Below are positions 44,909-54,663 of a DNA stretch of 64,000 bases, one piece after another. The DNA comes from Marinomonas algicola (GTDB lineage Bacteria; Pseudomonadota; Gammaproteobacteria; Pseudomonadales; Marinomonadaceae): contig NZ_CP061941.1 in NCBI RefSeq assembly GCF_014805825.1, positions 3,472,001 through 3,536,000 on the forward strand. The letters run 5' to 3'. The translations under genes were made by a program, and so were the position numbers. Numbering within the stretch: position 1 is the stretch's first letter; each line of letters starts with the position of its first letter. The notes beneath the pieces are model-generated. The model worked only from the letters and a program-made list of their open reading frames with translations, ran no database searches and was not told the origin of the DNA.

Positions 44909-46174
44909 CTAATCCTTAGAGTGAATGCGGGTTCTTCCTTCATCTGTCCAAACTGAATAACTTGTTCCATACGGATTGACTGAGTCATATGGTTTTTCAG
45001 GCTTGTATAACGCCTCTGTCTCATCCGATTTCATTAAGGTATTTTCTGATCTTAATACGTCCTTACGTTTTTTTTCTATTGCAAAACGCATACCTATCAA
45101 ATAATTTTGATCTGTATTACTTTGAATAATTTTATTTTGTGATAACGCGACCACCTGACCATCAGAGAAGGCCAGTTCACCTATCACGTCATAATCGGCC
45201 GCATTGTCTCCCTGTAAAATAACGGCAAACTCTGTCATTTTAGCGGCTTGCTGTACGTGACCTATAAAGTCTCCCGCTGAGGCTTGAAAAACTTGGCCAG
45301 CGGATTTACAGTGCACTCGAATATCCAAACCTTTAGGCTGGTTAATCCAGTTGAATTTCACCGCTTCTAGGCGCGCTTTACCTTGAGGATGCGCTAGCCA
45401 CTCACCCGCTTTTACTGTTACGTCACCTAGATTTTCAATATGCCCAGTCACTGTCATTGGCACTGTTTGAGCCCGGCTCCCATTCCTAGCGGTTTGGGTT
45501 CGGCTAACCTTGCCAGAAACGGCCGCACCGACTTGTGCTTCTGTATTCTGCCAAACGCTCTGCGGTTGAGAATCAGGTTGTTGCATCGCACTGGATTGTT
45601 GCACCGCACTTTGCTGAACGCGATATTGTTGAGCATTAGGCGATTGACTGGACTTATTGGAAGAAGTAAAAGACGGTATATTTAATTTGGCTAATTTATC
45701 TGTATAAGAGGTTTCAGAGTGAGTATACCCACTTTCATTATCGCTCAATGGCGTCGACTTTTTCGCCAAGGCTTCTTTGACAAAATTTAAGGCTGACATA
45801 CTTACTGGATTATCTGCTGTTTTCGCGTTTTTCGTTTCATCAAGAGATTCTATCTTCCAGCGGACATGCACTTGATTTTCCATACGTTTTGGAATGTATT
45901 TACTGACAGACAATACGGCTTCACCACCAGAGATTTTAATGACCAGATAATCGCTTGGTTTGGACAATATTGGTTTATTAGCGTGGCAGGTAAATTCTAT
46001 TTCGCCGGACAGCTCAATAGGTGCTTGACTAATTAGTAGCGGAACCTGTAAATCAGAGGTATCAAAAGAGTTTGACTCTATGGACACATAGCGTAAAACG
46101 TAGAGCCCTGATTTTAGGGTAACCATTTTGGTTCCCACGGTAATCGCTTGATTTATATCAACATTAGTTTGCAT
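44909..46174 (-). CDS. Unrecognised 421-residue protein with Gln/Ser-rich middle
   Basis: I do not recognise this protein. Residues 1-115 look beta-rich (TVGTKMVTLKSGLYVLRYVS, YLVIKISGGEAVLSVSKYIP). Residues about 165-235 are low-complexity and rich in Gln, Ser and Ala (QQYRVQQSAVQQSSAMQQ), suggesting a disordered linker. Residues about 240-350 form another probable beta domain (VTVKAGEWLAHPQGKARLEA, FAVILQGDNAADYDVIGEL). The last 60 residues are charged and end near YGTSYSVWTDEGRTRIHSKD. There is no signal peptide or membrane segment. It is upstream of the RTX genes on the same strand, so a structural or surface-associated role with them is conceivable but unproven. Confidence 0.6.
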   Translation of the reverse strand: MQTNVDINQAITVGTKMVTLKSGLYVLRYVSIESNSFDTSDLQVPLLISQAPIELSGEIEFTCHANKPILSKPSDYLVIKISGGEAVLSVSKYIPKRMENQVHVRWKIESLDETKNAKTADNPVSMSALNFVKEALAKKSTPLSDNESGYTHSETSYTDKLAKLNIPSFTSSNKSSQSPNAQQYRVQQSAVQQSSAMQQPDSQPQSVWQNTEAQVGAAVSGKVSRTQTARNGSRAQTVPMTVTGHIENLGDVTVKAGEWLAHPQGKARLEAVKFNWINQPKGLDIRVHCKSAGQVFQASAGDFIGHVQQAAKMTEFAVILQGDNAADYDVIGELAFSDGQVVALSQNKIIQSNTDQNYLIGMRFAIEKKRKDVLRSENTLMKSDETEALYKPEKPYDSVNPYGTSYSVWTDEGRTRIHSKD

Positions 46175-46506
46175 TCATTATTCCCAATAAAAAAATCGTC
46201 CTACTTAGCATTGATTTATTTCAAACAACGCAACTCAATCATTCTTTGCGTATTTTTTCACTTAAATTGTACACATAATACCCTAAGAGGATTAGCCTAA
46301 TCTATTATTATTGCAATTTATGTACAAAAACTTACTAATTCTATTAAGAAATGCAAGTCTAAAACTAAAGAAAGTCTTTTTGATTTGGATGACATTTACC
46401 TAAAATTCGCATTTCAATTGTCGAATTCACCCCAAAAGAGGTGATCCTCATAGTGGCTATTTGCCTAGAGCTTTATTTTCCTAGAGCTTTGATTGCGAAG
46501 GTGGTT
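46175..46506. other. Non-coding gap with palindrome and short direct repeat
   Basis: No gene is seen. GATTAG-C-CTAATC (46290-46302) is a perfect palindrome about 115 bases ahead of the 421-residue gene and could be an operator. CCTAGAGCTTT occurs twice, at 46464-46474 and 46480-46490. Confidence 0.4.
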
Positions 46507-47471
46507 TTAATTGTGTGTATCGTTATCCAATGTGTAGCTGTCCAGCATCCATCTAAGCGTCTCTTGCAAACGGTACTGAGTTTGATATTCAACATCCTGA
46601 ATCAACTTACGATTATCTCCCCACAAGGACATAATTTCATTGTCTCGGAGCAAATCAGAGCGAACAATAAACTCTGGAGAATGCTGAGTTAGCTCTGTGA
46701 GTAGGCTTAATATCTCTCTTAGAGAGGTTGCGCGTCCGTTAGACACGTTATAAATAGACATGGTATTGGTTTTTTTAGCAATTCGATATTTTCCACTATA
46801 AAGAGACATCAGGCGTTCCACAGCAGAGCAAACATCCCTAACATCACTAAAATCACGACTCACATCCATGTTCCCCAAAGGTATTATGTGTTTTTTTTCT
46901 GCATAGTGATGAATGAGTTTTGGTACTAAAAAAACATCGCGTTGTCCTGGCCCAATAATATTAAAGAAACGCGTTATCACCAAAGGCAAGTCCTTTGCAA
47001 AGTCGTTCGCTAAGGATTCCATTGCAAACTTTGATTTTCCATACTCATTTTTAGGCTTTGGCTCACCGATTCATTGATGCAGCCAATGGCATTCTCCCCG
47101 TAGACAATGCCACTGCTTGCAAGCAACACGGCTTGTATTTTATCTGGCTGATGTGCCTGTAACGCACACAATAAATTCTCTGTCGCATCCACATTGGCGG
47201 CACTTAAGTCTTCCCATGTGGGGTGATTTACAAATGAAATGCCCGCCAAATGAATAACAAAGTCTGGCGACACCTGCTTAACTCGCTCCGAGGTTAGTGC
47301 GCGATCCATTAAATCTAGACGATAATATTCATCCATAAACACATCACACTCATTCCTTTTTGCCACACCGACGACGTAATACCCTTTTATTCTTAATAAA
47401 GGAATTAAATGCTTTGCTAAAAAGCCCGTTGCACCCGTTACTAAAACGACCTTTCCTTTATTATTAACCAT
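46507..47471 (-). pseudogene. Frameshifted NAD-dependent epimerase/GDP-hexulose reductase (rmd-like)
   Basis: Two overlapping frames form one reductase. The N-terminal 153-codon frame (47471 down to 47010) has VVLVTGATGFLAKHLIPLL and FVIHLAGISFVNHP. The C-terminal 171-codon frame (47022 down to 46507) has ITRFFNIIGPGQRDVFLVPK and the C-terminal domain. Between them, at about 47062-47068, one base is missing: in the other frame the sequence continues EPKPKNEYGKSKFAMESL, which supplies the catalytic Tyr-Lys pair (YGKSK) that the first frame lacks. The sum matches a full-length enzyme of about 310 residues. It could be a real inactivating mutation or a sequencing error. An intact paralogue is at 26356-27264. 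Confidence 0.8.
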
Positions 47472-47540
47472 AAAAATATATGCGAGTAAATTGGTGGGAA
47501 TAGCGGCCTTTAACCGTCAACATACGTCCGGTCTCATTCA

Positions 47541-48572
47541 TTAGAATGACGCCCCTACTTTTACTCTCTGCAAATCGGCTTCTACCATAATACGACATAA
47601 TGTTTCTAAGTCTGTCTTTGCTTGCCAGCCAAGATCCTTTAATGCTTTTGTCGGATCACCAATTAATAACTCTACTTCAGCAGGACGATAATAGTCTGGG
47701 TTGATCTCTACTCTTAAAGCCCCACTTTTTTTATCGTACGCTTTTTCCTGCTCATCTTTTCCTCTCCATTCAAGATCCACACCAATGGATTGAAATGCCA
47801 GAGTAGCAAAATCTCTTACCGTCACAGTGCGCCCGGTTGCTAATACATAATTATCTGGAGTAGATTGCTGCAACATTTGCCACATACCTTGCACATACTC
47901 TTTTGCAAACCCCCAATCTCGCTTCGCATCCAAATTACCTAACTGAATGCATTCTTGCTCACCTAGCGCAATTCTCGCAACGGCATCGGTGATTTTTCGA
48001 GTAACAAACTCTTTTCCGCGCAAAGGAGACTCATGATTAAAAAGTATGCCACTGCTGGCAAACACACCGTAGGATTCTTGATAATTTACCGTCATCCAGT
48101 GGGCATACAGCTTAGCAATACCATAAGGGCTGCGTGGGTAAAAAGGCGTTTCTTCAGTCTGAGGGACTTGCACTACCTTACCAAACATTTCTGAAGTGGA
48201 CGCTTGATAAAAACGCACACTTGGGTCCACAATACGAATGGCCTCTAATAAATGAACCGCGCCTTTTCCCGTAATGTCGAGCGTTGCAATTGGTTGATCG
48301 AAAGAAACACCGACGTAACTTTGTGCGGCTAGATTGTATACTTCTCTTGGTTTGATTTGCTGAATCAAACGCATGCTGGCCGATGGGTCTGTTAAATCGT
48401 ATTCCACCAGTTTTAATTTAGGATGATCCAATATACCCAGCTCTTGCATTCGCCAGAAATTAACCGAACTGCTACGCCGATACGTTCCGTATACTTGATA
48501 CCCTAGATCCAATAAATACTGTGCCAAATAGGCCCCATCTTGTCCGGTTATTCCCGTTACTATTGCCTTCAT
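47541..48572 (-). CDS. gmd: GDP-mannose 4,6-dehydratase, copy 2
   Basis: This 343-residue enzyme has GITGQDGAYLAQYLLDLG near 7-24, the STSEMFG active-site stretch, YGIAKLYAHWM (YxxxK) and HESPLRGKEFVTRKI, as in copy 1 at 25344. It overlaps the end of the 911-residue glycosyltransferase by four bases and is followed after 69 bases by the broken reductase, reproducing the gmd-rmd pair of the other module. Since the partner reductase is frameshifted, its product would depend on the intact reductase at 26356, if the two modules share intermediates. The sequence is less AT-rich than copy 1. Confidence 0.95.
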   Translation of the reverse strand: MKAIVTGITGQDGAYLAQYLLDLGYQVYGTYRRSSSVNFWRMQELGILDHPKLKLVEYDLTDPSASMRLIQQIKPREVYNLAAQSYVGVSFDQPIATLDITGKGAVHLLEAIRIVDPSVRFYQASTSEMFGKVVQVPQTEETPFYPRSPYGIAKLYAHWMTVNYQESYGVFASSGILFNHESPLRGKEFVTRKITDAVARIALGEQECIQLGNLDAKRDWGFAKEYVQGMWQMLQQSTPDNYVLATGRTVTVRDFATLAFQSIGVDLEWRGKDEQEKAYDKKSGALRVEINPDYYRPAEVELLIGDPTKALKDLGWQAKTDLETLCRIMVEADLQRVKVGASF

Positions 48573-51304
48573 AGTGTTTTTTCTTCCACTAAATTCATTA
48601 TTTCATTTTTCATGCTATTCAATTGTTTCTCTACCATCCCTGCCGTAAATAAAGACGTGTGCCGATTCGCTATTATTGGCCAGCTGTGTTGTTGCAGCCA
48701 TTTTCCACGTTCAATTAATAAGGCATCAAACGCATTGGAGGAAGCTCGCTCAGCAAACTCTTTTAAAAAATGATGAATGGGTTCCGCACCATAACCGGCA
48801 AGTGAATGCGTCACCTCTCTAACCTCATCAAATATTGGTGCCGGGGTCGTTGCTACATGCTCGCAACTGATTATGGCATTACGTACTGCGCCACTGCATG
48901 ACTCTAACGTGAACTGATAAGGCAAAATCAAGACATTGCATTCAGACAATAACGATTCACAGTCATTGATCGGTAAGAAGTCGGTGTACCAGTCCACTTT
49001 TTCCTGCAGCCCCAATTGCTTTATCAAGCTTTCACAGCGTTCTTTTTCATAAAAAGATGTGCCATCAGGACGAACAGCATTCACAAGACGCAACCGACTG
49101 TGCTCAGGAATAGAGTGTCGATCCAGTGCCATTGAAAAGCCTTTGATTAAAATGTCTACCCCTTTATGCGGCAGTAAGAAACCAAAACTCCCCACAATAA
49201 AATCCTCAGAAGGGGAATATGGCATGTGACGGCTTGTTGTCTGGCTATTTTTTATTGGAGACATAGGCGCTTTCACACCATGAGGCATCAATAGCACGTT
49301 ATCGGTTAAACCAAGACGTTTTAGGGTATTTAAATCATCAACCGCGTGCACCAATATTCTGTCAAATAAGCTTAAGCAGGTTACCGCTGACTGCAGGCTG
49401 TTGTTATCATAAGACAGTAACGGTCGCGTTGTGTGCAATGTGATATAGACCAACTTCCCTTGCTGCCGCTGATAGGCAATGCCATTCGCCACCTTTTGAG
49501 TCAAACCATAAAAAGCGAAATGGTGCTGCAACCAAATCACGTCACCTCTAATGTCTTGACTTAATAAGTCAGGACCATCACCACCATAGACCCAACTGTC
49601 GACAAAAGATAACCGTCCATCCAATTCATTTTCAATAAAGCGCCTTTTCAAAGGATGATGGATACAGATTTTTGCACTATTAGGAGACAACCCTGCTATA
49701 AGAGAGTGACTATACTCCGCGATTCCACACTCTTCTCCCCAAGTTGAAAACAAATCCACCTGCAAATTACAGGCTCTTTTTTGATCCACCTTGTTTATCT
49801 TTATTTTTTGAAATTGCTGAATATTCCAGATAGATAATAAGAGCTTTTGGGTGGCATTCTTTTCAAAAAAGACCGTTTGCACACTTTGGTGTAAGTTATG
49901 CGCTTTTTCCTGCAAAGAAACATCACTCACTTTTATCTTTTCAGCCACCAATTGCAAGGTGTTCGCCAACTTAGGAACACTGACTTCCGTCCAGACCGAA
50001 CGACCATCGTTAACGTGGGTATCTGCATTAGCAAAACGAAAATCCAACAGATAGGCATTCTCTTCATCCACAAAATCCATGTGAGCGCCATATCCAGTAA
50101 CAATTAAGGCTTTTTTATACACCCCCGCTTCGATTGCCGGTAAATTTAATCCTTCTCCTCTCGTTGGCAACACCACCGCATCCGCCTGTTGATACAAAAG
50201 CGCCATTTCGGCTGCACTCATATCTTGCTCAATGATCTGGATCCGCGCTTGTAAATGAGGACGAACATACTGCTGCAACCAGCTTTTGATTTGATTATGA
50301 GGGTTGGGAAATGTTTTGATGACTAAATAAAGCGTTTCATCTTCTGCCGCCGCTTGATCAAAAGCCTCTAATAGTAAATCCACTCCTTTTCTTGGAAAAC
50401 ATGACGAGACATGTAGAAACGTCACCTTATCCTTACCCACTTGCGGCAATTCATCTGCAACGCTGGTGAAGGTATCGCCTTCTTTCGCTGCCGTATCCAA
50501 AGCCTCAGATACTTGAGGGTAAGCCTCTAAAGGCAAAGGTGTCACTTCAATTGGCAGAACACAACCACTATCAATCAGGGCTTTTTTGACAAACCAAGTG
50601 GTCACTAGAACACCATCATATTGCTCATTCAATTGATCAATAATGGCTTGAGCCACCTTTGATTCTTCCCAAAAAAACAAGGCAATCGAGGTTTTATCCT
50701 CTTTTTTCGGCGTTATAAGTGGATAATGATGATAAATTGATACCTCAGCACCGTCGCTAACCGTACTATGAATTGGCTTATTTAAACGTCGATTTAACCG
50801 CTCTACTTCATCTATCCCTTTTGGCGTATCAAACACCTTTGGCGCCATCTCCCCTTCATAAGGTTGAATGCGCCAATCTACAGAAGGGGTCTCTAGCAAA
50901 CAGCGATTAATTATATGACGGTTTACTGAAGCCAAGCTGTAACTGCCATTAAAGTGGCCAGTTAAGACAACCTTTTGAATGTCTCGCTCAACTCGCTCTA
51001 ACCGCTCAGGCGTAACCTGTAAGTCGTCATAGTGTGAACGCACTGGACAGGGGGTTACAGCTAATAGATTTTGATAATCTTCTGCGTTTCCAGGGTCTCT
51101 TTTAATAGGCGTAATATTTTGCGGCACAGAAGCCAGTAAACGCTGTAACCTGTGCTTTACAAAAGGTAAGTGATTTAAGATTTTTAAGGCAAAGACTCGT
51201 AACCAAGGGATCCCCATCAGTTTTCTAATTAAAGCAACCATTGCTTTCCTAACCGTTTGTGTGATCAGACCTAAAACAAGACGACTTTGTTTTAATAACG
51301 GCAT
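48569..51304 (-). CDS. Bifunctional GT4 glycosyltransferase, 911 aa
   Basis: Two GT-B domains are seen. The first (about 170-500) has VTFLHVSSCFPRKGVDLLLE and VVLPTRGEGLNLPAIEAGVY; its E-x7-E motif is intact. The second (about 525-890) has CGIAEYSHSLIAGLSP, FIVGSFGFLLPHKGVDILI and LILPYQFTLESCSGAVRNAI. The N-terminal 90 residues contain a Lys/Arg-rich, partly hydrophobic helix (LVLGLITQTVRKAMVALIR) that may touch the membrane. The gene starts at the last base of the Wzt gene and overlaps gmd. It probably builds or starts the rhamnan/mannan-type chain exported by Wzm/Wzt. Confidence 0.87.
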   Translation of the reverse strand: MPLLKQSRLVLGLITQTVRKAMVALIRKLMGIPWLRVFALKILNHLPFVKHRLQRLLASVPQNITPIKRDPGNAEDYQNLLAVTPCPVRSHYDDLQVTPERLERVERDIQKVVLTGHFNGSYSLASVNRHIINRCLLETPSVDWRIQPYEGEMAPKVFDTPKGIDEVERLNRRLNKPIHSTVSDGAEVSIYHHYPLITPKKEDKTSIALFFWEESKVAQAIIDQLNEQYDGVLVTTWFVKKALIDSGCVLPIEVTPLPLEAYPQVSEALDTAAKEGDTFTSVADELPQVGKDKVTFLHVSSCFPRKGVDLLLEAFDQAAAEDETLYLVIKTFPNPHNQIKSWLQQYVRPHLQARIQIIEQDMSAAEMALLYQQADAVVLPTRGEGLNLPAIEAGVYKKALIVTGYGAHMDFVDEENAYLLDFRFANADTHVNDGRSVWTEVSVPKLANTLQLVAEKIKVSDVSLQEKAHNLHQSVQTVFFEKNATQKLLLSIWNIQQFQKIKINKVDQKRACNLQVDLFSTWGEECGIAEYSHSLIAGLSPNSAKICIHHPLKRRFIENELDGRLSFVDSWVYGGDGPDLLSQDIRGDVIWLQHHFAFYGLTQKVANGIAYQRQQGKLVYITLHTTRPLLSYDNNSLQSAVTCLSLFDRILVHAVDDLNTLKRLGLTDNVLLMPHGVKAPMSPIKNSQTTSRHMPYSPSEDFIVGSFGFLLPHKGVDILIKGFSMALDRHSIPEHSRLRLVNAVRPDGTSFYEKERCESLIKQLGLQEKVDWYTDFLPINDCESLLSECNVLILPYQFTLESCSGAVRNAIISCEHVATTPAPIFDEVREVTHSLAGYGAEPIHHFLKEFAERASSNAFDALLIERGKWLQQHSWPIIANRHTSLFTAGMVEKQLNSMKNEIMNLVEEKTL

Positions 51305-52620
51305 TAGTTTGCGTCTCCAGCCACAGGATTAATGGGTTGTTTTTGCGGGGTGCATTCTTGTTCAAAAGCGTTTGAATTATGATTTATTTCTTTAGACACA
51401 ATCTTTTGATTAATAGCTGGCATTAAATAATTGGTTCCAATAAAAAAAGGCTCGTGCGCATTATTTACTTCAAACACAAGCGCATAATCTAGCCAATGAT
51501 AATTGGCGTCTAAATGCGTGTCACTTGCATGTAGAGAGATCGATACATTATAGCTTCCCGCTCCTAAATTCGCGGCAAAGGTGGCGTCAATTTCCAGCGT
51601 CTGTCCTTTAACGAGTTCAAGCAAAGGTTGCTGTAAATGATGCGTATTGGTACCAAAAATTGTCTGACCAATACGATCCTTGATCATATACCCTACCACT
51701 AATTCAGGTAGGTCTTCATGTATATCAAGCTGAATTCTCATGGTAACCATCTGACCAACTAAGAGGTTGCCTACTGGTTGCCCTTGACTGTCTAGCATGG
51801 ACACTTGCTTCACTTTCGCTTCACCGGTACCAGAACTGGTTTGTACCACCCCATTATCAAGCTGCGTTATTTCTACTGCGCTATTTTTTCTACTGGATAA
51901 CGTTGCATTGTAATAATCCATTACTAGATCTGGCGATCCGTCTTGAACCACACCCCCTTGGTCAAGCAAAATGACACGATCGCATAAGCGAAGTATGGCC
52001 TCTTTATCGTGTGACACAATTAACAAAGAGGTGCCTTCTTTTTGGATTTTTCGAATACGGTCGAAGCTTTTATGCTGAAAATAGGCATCACCTACGGATA
52101 ATGCTTCGTCAATAATTAATAAATCTGGGCGGAACGCCGTTGCTACAGAAAAAGCCACGCGCATTTGCATACCACTGGAATACACCCTCATAGGTTGATC
52201 AAAATAATCCCCAATCTCGGCAAAGGCTTCAATTTTTGGCATGATTTTTAAAATTTCATCATGCTGCTGACCCATTAAGGTGGCAGAGTGGTACGCATTT
52301 TGACGTCCTGTTAATTCATTATTAAAGCCCATGCCTAACTCAAGGATAGCAGCAACACTGCCATTGACAGAAATGGTACCAGCGGTTGGCTTTAATGTAC
52401 CGACAATCAGCTTTAATAAGGTGCTTTTACCTGCGCCATTTTCTCCGACCAAGCCAACGGCCTCACCTTTTTGCATAGAGAAATTAATGTCACTTAAAAT
52501 AGACGTTTTTTGCTTTGGCTGAGCGCCCGTTAACCAGCTAATAATCCGCCTTATTTCTGTACCGTAGTCTAAATAGGCTTTGCCCACCTGTTTCACTTCT
52601 AACAAGTATTTCATCGTCAT
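51304..52620 (-). CDS. wzt: ABC transporter ATP-binding protein of polysaccharide export, with C-terminal glycan-binding domain
   Basis: Wzt powers export of a finished O-antigen or capsule-like chain across the inner membrane. The 438-residue protein has Walker A GENGAGKST at 59-67, the signature YSSGMQMRVAFSVATAF near 143-159, Walker B LLIIDEALSVGD near 164-175 and the switch His in IVSHDKEA. A separate C-terminal domain (about 245-400) includes FGTNTHHLQQP and GSYNVSISLHA, as in Wzt proteins that recognise the non-reducing end of their glycan. The ATG overlaps the permease gene by four bases. A Wzt with this domain implies that chain termination, often by methyl or phosphate caps, controls export. 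Confidence 0.93.
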   Translation of the reverse strand: MTMKYLLEVKQVGKAYLDYGTEIRRIISWLTGAQPKQKTSILSDINFSMQKGEAVGLVGENGAGKSTLLKLIVGTLKPTAGTISVNGSVAAILELGMGFNNELTGRQNAYHSATLMGQQHDEILKIMPKIEAFAEIGDYFDQPMRVYSSGMQMRVAFSVATAFRPDLLIIDEALSVGDAYFQHKSFDRIRKIQKEGTSLLIVSHDKEAILRLCDRVILLDQGGVVQDGSPDLVMDYYNATLSSRKNSAVEITQLDNGVVQTSSGTGEAKVKQVSMLDSQGQPVGNLLVGQMVTMRIQLDIHEDLPELVVGYMIKDRIGQTIFGTNTHHLQQPLLELVKGQTLEIDATFAANLGAGSYNVSISLHASDTHLDANYHWLDYALVFEVNNAHEPFFIGTNYLMPAINQKIVSKEINHNSNAFEQECTPQKQPINPVAGDAN

Positions 52621-53411
52621 AACACATCCATCATTTCAGCGTTTGCACGGCGGTATAGCAACACACCAATCACAGACAGAAAAACGGATAGAAAAAAAAC
52701 AACCAGCAAAGACCCTACATCCGGCGTTGATTGATAAGCCAGTACTTGATGAAAACCATCTACTATATGATAAAGCGGATTCAATGGTAGCAACATTTGA
52801 ATGCTTTCAGGCACAACATGGGCGGGGTAAACAATGGGGGTAAACCAAAACAGCAACTGTAAAACAATACTCATTAGTTGCCCTAAGTCCCTTATAAAGA
52901 CATTTAATGTACCTAATATCATACCAACACTCAAAGCAAACATTAAGGTAATAAGGGTAAGTATAGGCAACCAAAGCAGGCTCAACCAATGCAAATGAGA
53001 CAATAAAGCAAAGGCAATTAACGCAACCACCAATAGTATACTGTAGCCGATTACACTGGTTCCTAGCACAATGATTGGCAGCGTAATTTTAGGGAAATTG
53101 ATTTTTTTTATTTGATTGCTGTATTCAATAAATACCCCGAGACAACGTTGCACAATATCCGTGAAGAGCGTCCAAGCCAACATACCTGAAATCAAATAAA
53201 TAGCGTAGGCAAATTGACTGTCGATGCCGGGTAACTTAGAACTGAGGACCGCCGACAAGATCAAGGTGTAAATCAATACCATCGCCAAGGGGTGAATCAA
53301 CATCCATAGACCACCTAGAAGGCTACGACTAAATCGAGTGGTTAAATCATTGCGGATGGATGAAACAATAAAGTGTCGCCATTGCCATAAATTTTTAAAT
53401 AACGCTAACAT
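52617..53411 (-). CDS. wzm: ABC-2 type polysaccharide export permease
   Basis: This is the membrane partner of Wzt. The 264-residue protein has six hydrophobic segments (about 30-55, 60-85, 105-135, 140-165, 170-190 and 225-250). The cytoplasmic start RHFIVSSIRNDLTTRFSRS and the ABC-2 segment FWFTPIVYPAHVVPESIQ are typical of Wzm proteins. It overlaps wzt by four bases and lies 43 bases after the GT4 gene at 53455. Together these form an ABC-dependent, rather than Wzy-dependent, polymer export system. Confidence 0.93.
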   Translation of the reverse strand: MLALFKNLWQWRHFIVSSIRNDLTTRFSRSLLGGLWMLIHPLAMVLIYTLILSAVLSSKLPGIDSQFAYAIYLISGMLAWTLFTDIVQRCLGVFIEYSNQIKKINFPKITLPIIVLGTSVIGYSILLVVALIAFALLSHLHWLSLLWLPILTLITLMFALSVGMILGTLNVFIRDLGQLMSIVLQLLFWFTPIVYPAHVVPESIQMLLPLNPLYHIVDGFHQVLAYQSTPDVGSLLVVFFLSVFLSVIGVLLYRRANAEMMDVL

Positions 53412-53454
53412 TAGGTAAAAGCCTTTCTCATAAATTCGTTTTCATCCAATAGGA

Positions 53455-54663
53455 TTAACTACGCGCGTTATTAAACGCGTTCCAACGAGTTGCCATCTTT
53501 TCTAATAGGTTATCAATAAAGGTTTGCTCAGAAAATCGTTGAGCATTCTCAACACAGGCATCACTATCCCATTCTCGTGCCTCGAATCGATTGATCGCTT
53601 CAATAATAGACTCCACACTTGCTTCGTTAAAAAATAAGCCTGTCTTGTTGTCTAAAATTGTTTCCGTTAACGCACCTCGACCAAATGCGATCACCGGCGT
53701 TCCTACCGATTGCGCTTCAATAGGCAGTATGCCAAAGTCCTCTTCAGCCGCAAAAATCAGCGCCTGAGCATTGGCTAAATACTGATACAAAATGACATCG
53801 CCCTGATAACCTAAATAACAAATGTTAGCCTTTTTCTCTTCATCTAATTGATTTATCTGAGTTTCTAAACGTGCTTTTTCTGGACCATCGCCGATAATTA
53901 TAAGTTTGCGATTTCCCATTACAGCCAGTGCTTCTGCAATAAGCGGTATGCGTTTATATGGAACCAATCTAGATGCCGCAATGTAATACCCGTCTTTTTC
54001 TAAGAAAGGCACAAAATGCTGATTCACTGTGTCTGTGGCAACCGGAGGATAAACAACATCACTAGAGCGGCGATAGCATTTATCAATACGGCGACCAATA
54101 TACTTAGAAATAGCAATGATATGATCCGGCCTTAAGCTACTTTGACTGTCCCATTTACGAATGCGATGCAGGCTATAACGCATCAGCCATTCAGATAGTT
54201 TATTCGGGTTACTCTGCTGTAAATACTCATGCTGCAAATCCCACGCATAACGCATTGGAGAGTAACAATAACTAATATGAAGGGTATCTGGTCCAGTAAT
54301 TACGCCTTTGGCGACAGCGTGACTCGACGAAATAACCAGATCAAATTTCGATAAATCAAATTGTTCCACCGCAAATGGCATTAATGGTAGATAATGACGG
54401 TAATATTTTTTTGCGAATGGCAATTTTTGAATCAAAGACGTGTGTAAGATTTTTCCAACAAGCGGCTTTGGCAAAGCATCCCCAAAAGCATTGACCATGG
54501 TAAACACTTCAGCATGGGGCCAAATGAGCAGCATTTGTTCTAAGACTTTTTCCGCGCCCGACCAAGAGACTAACCAGTCATGAACAATGGCCACTTTTAA
54601 GGTATCTGAGGTTACCTGCATTATTTTGTCCGTACCGCCATCGTTGGCATTAAGTTTTATCAT
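53455..54663 (-). CDS. GT4 glycosyltransferase, WbaZ-like mannosyltransferase candidate
   Basis: The 402-residue enzyme has an N-terminal half with VAIVHDWLVSWSGAEKVLEQ and YCYSPMRYAWDLQHEYL, the pattern of GDP-mannose-using WbaZ/MtfB-type enzymes. In the C-terminal half are YYIAASRLVPYKRIPLIAEA and IFAAEEDFGILPIEAQSVGT, which holds the E-x7-E nucleotide-sugar motif. The ATG at 54663 overlaps the end of manC by four bases and gives translational coupling; an ATG 14 codons further in (MQVTSDTLKV) would also give a normal N-terminus. It probably transfers mannose or rhamnose from a GDP-sugar to the lipid-linked acceptor. Confidence 0.88.
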   Translation of the reverse strand: MIKLNANDGGTDKIMQVTSDTLKVAIVHDWLVSWSGAEKVLEQMLLIWPHAEVFTMVNAFGDALPKPLVGKILHTSLIQKLPFAKKYYRHYLPLMPFAVEQFDLSKFDLVISSSHAVAKGVITGPDTLHISYCYSPMRYAWDLQHEYLQQSNPNKLSEWLMRYSLHRIRKWDSQSSLRPDHIIAISKYIGRRIDKCYRRSSDVVYPPVATDTVNQHFVPFLEKDGYYIAASRLVPYKRIPLIAEALAVMGNRKLIIIGDGPEKARLETQINQLDEEKKANICYLGYQGDVILYQYLANAQALIFAAEEDFGILPIEAQSVGTPVIAFGRGALTETILDNKTGLFFNEASVESIIEAINRFEAREWDSDACVENAQRFSEQTFIDNLLEKMATRWNAFNNARS

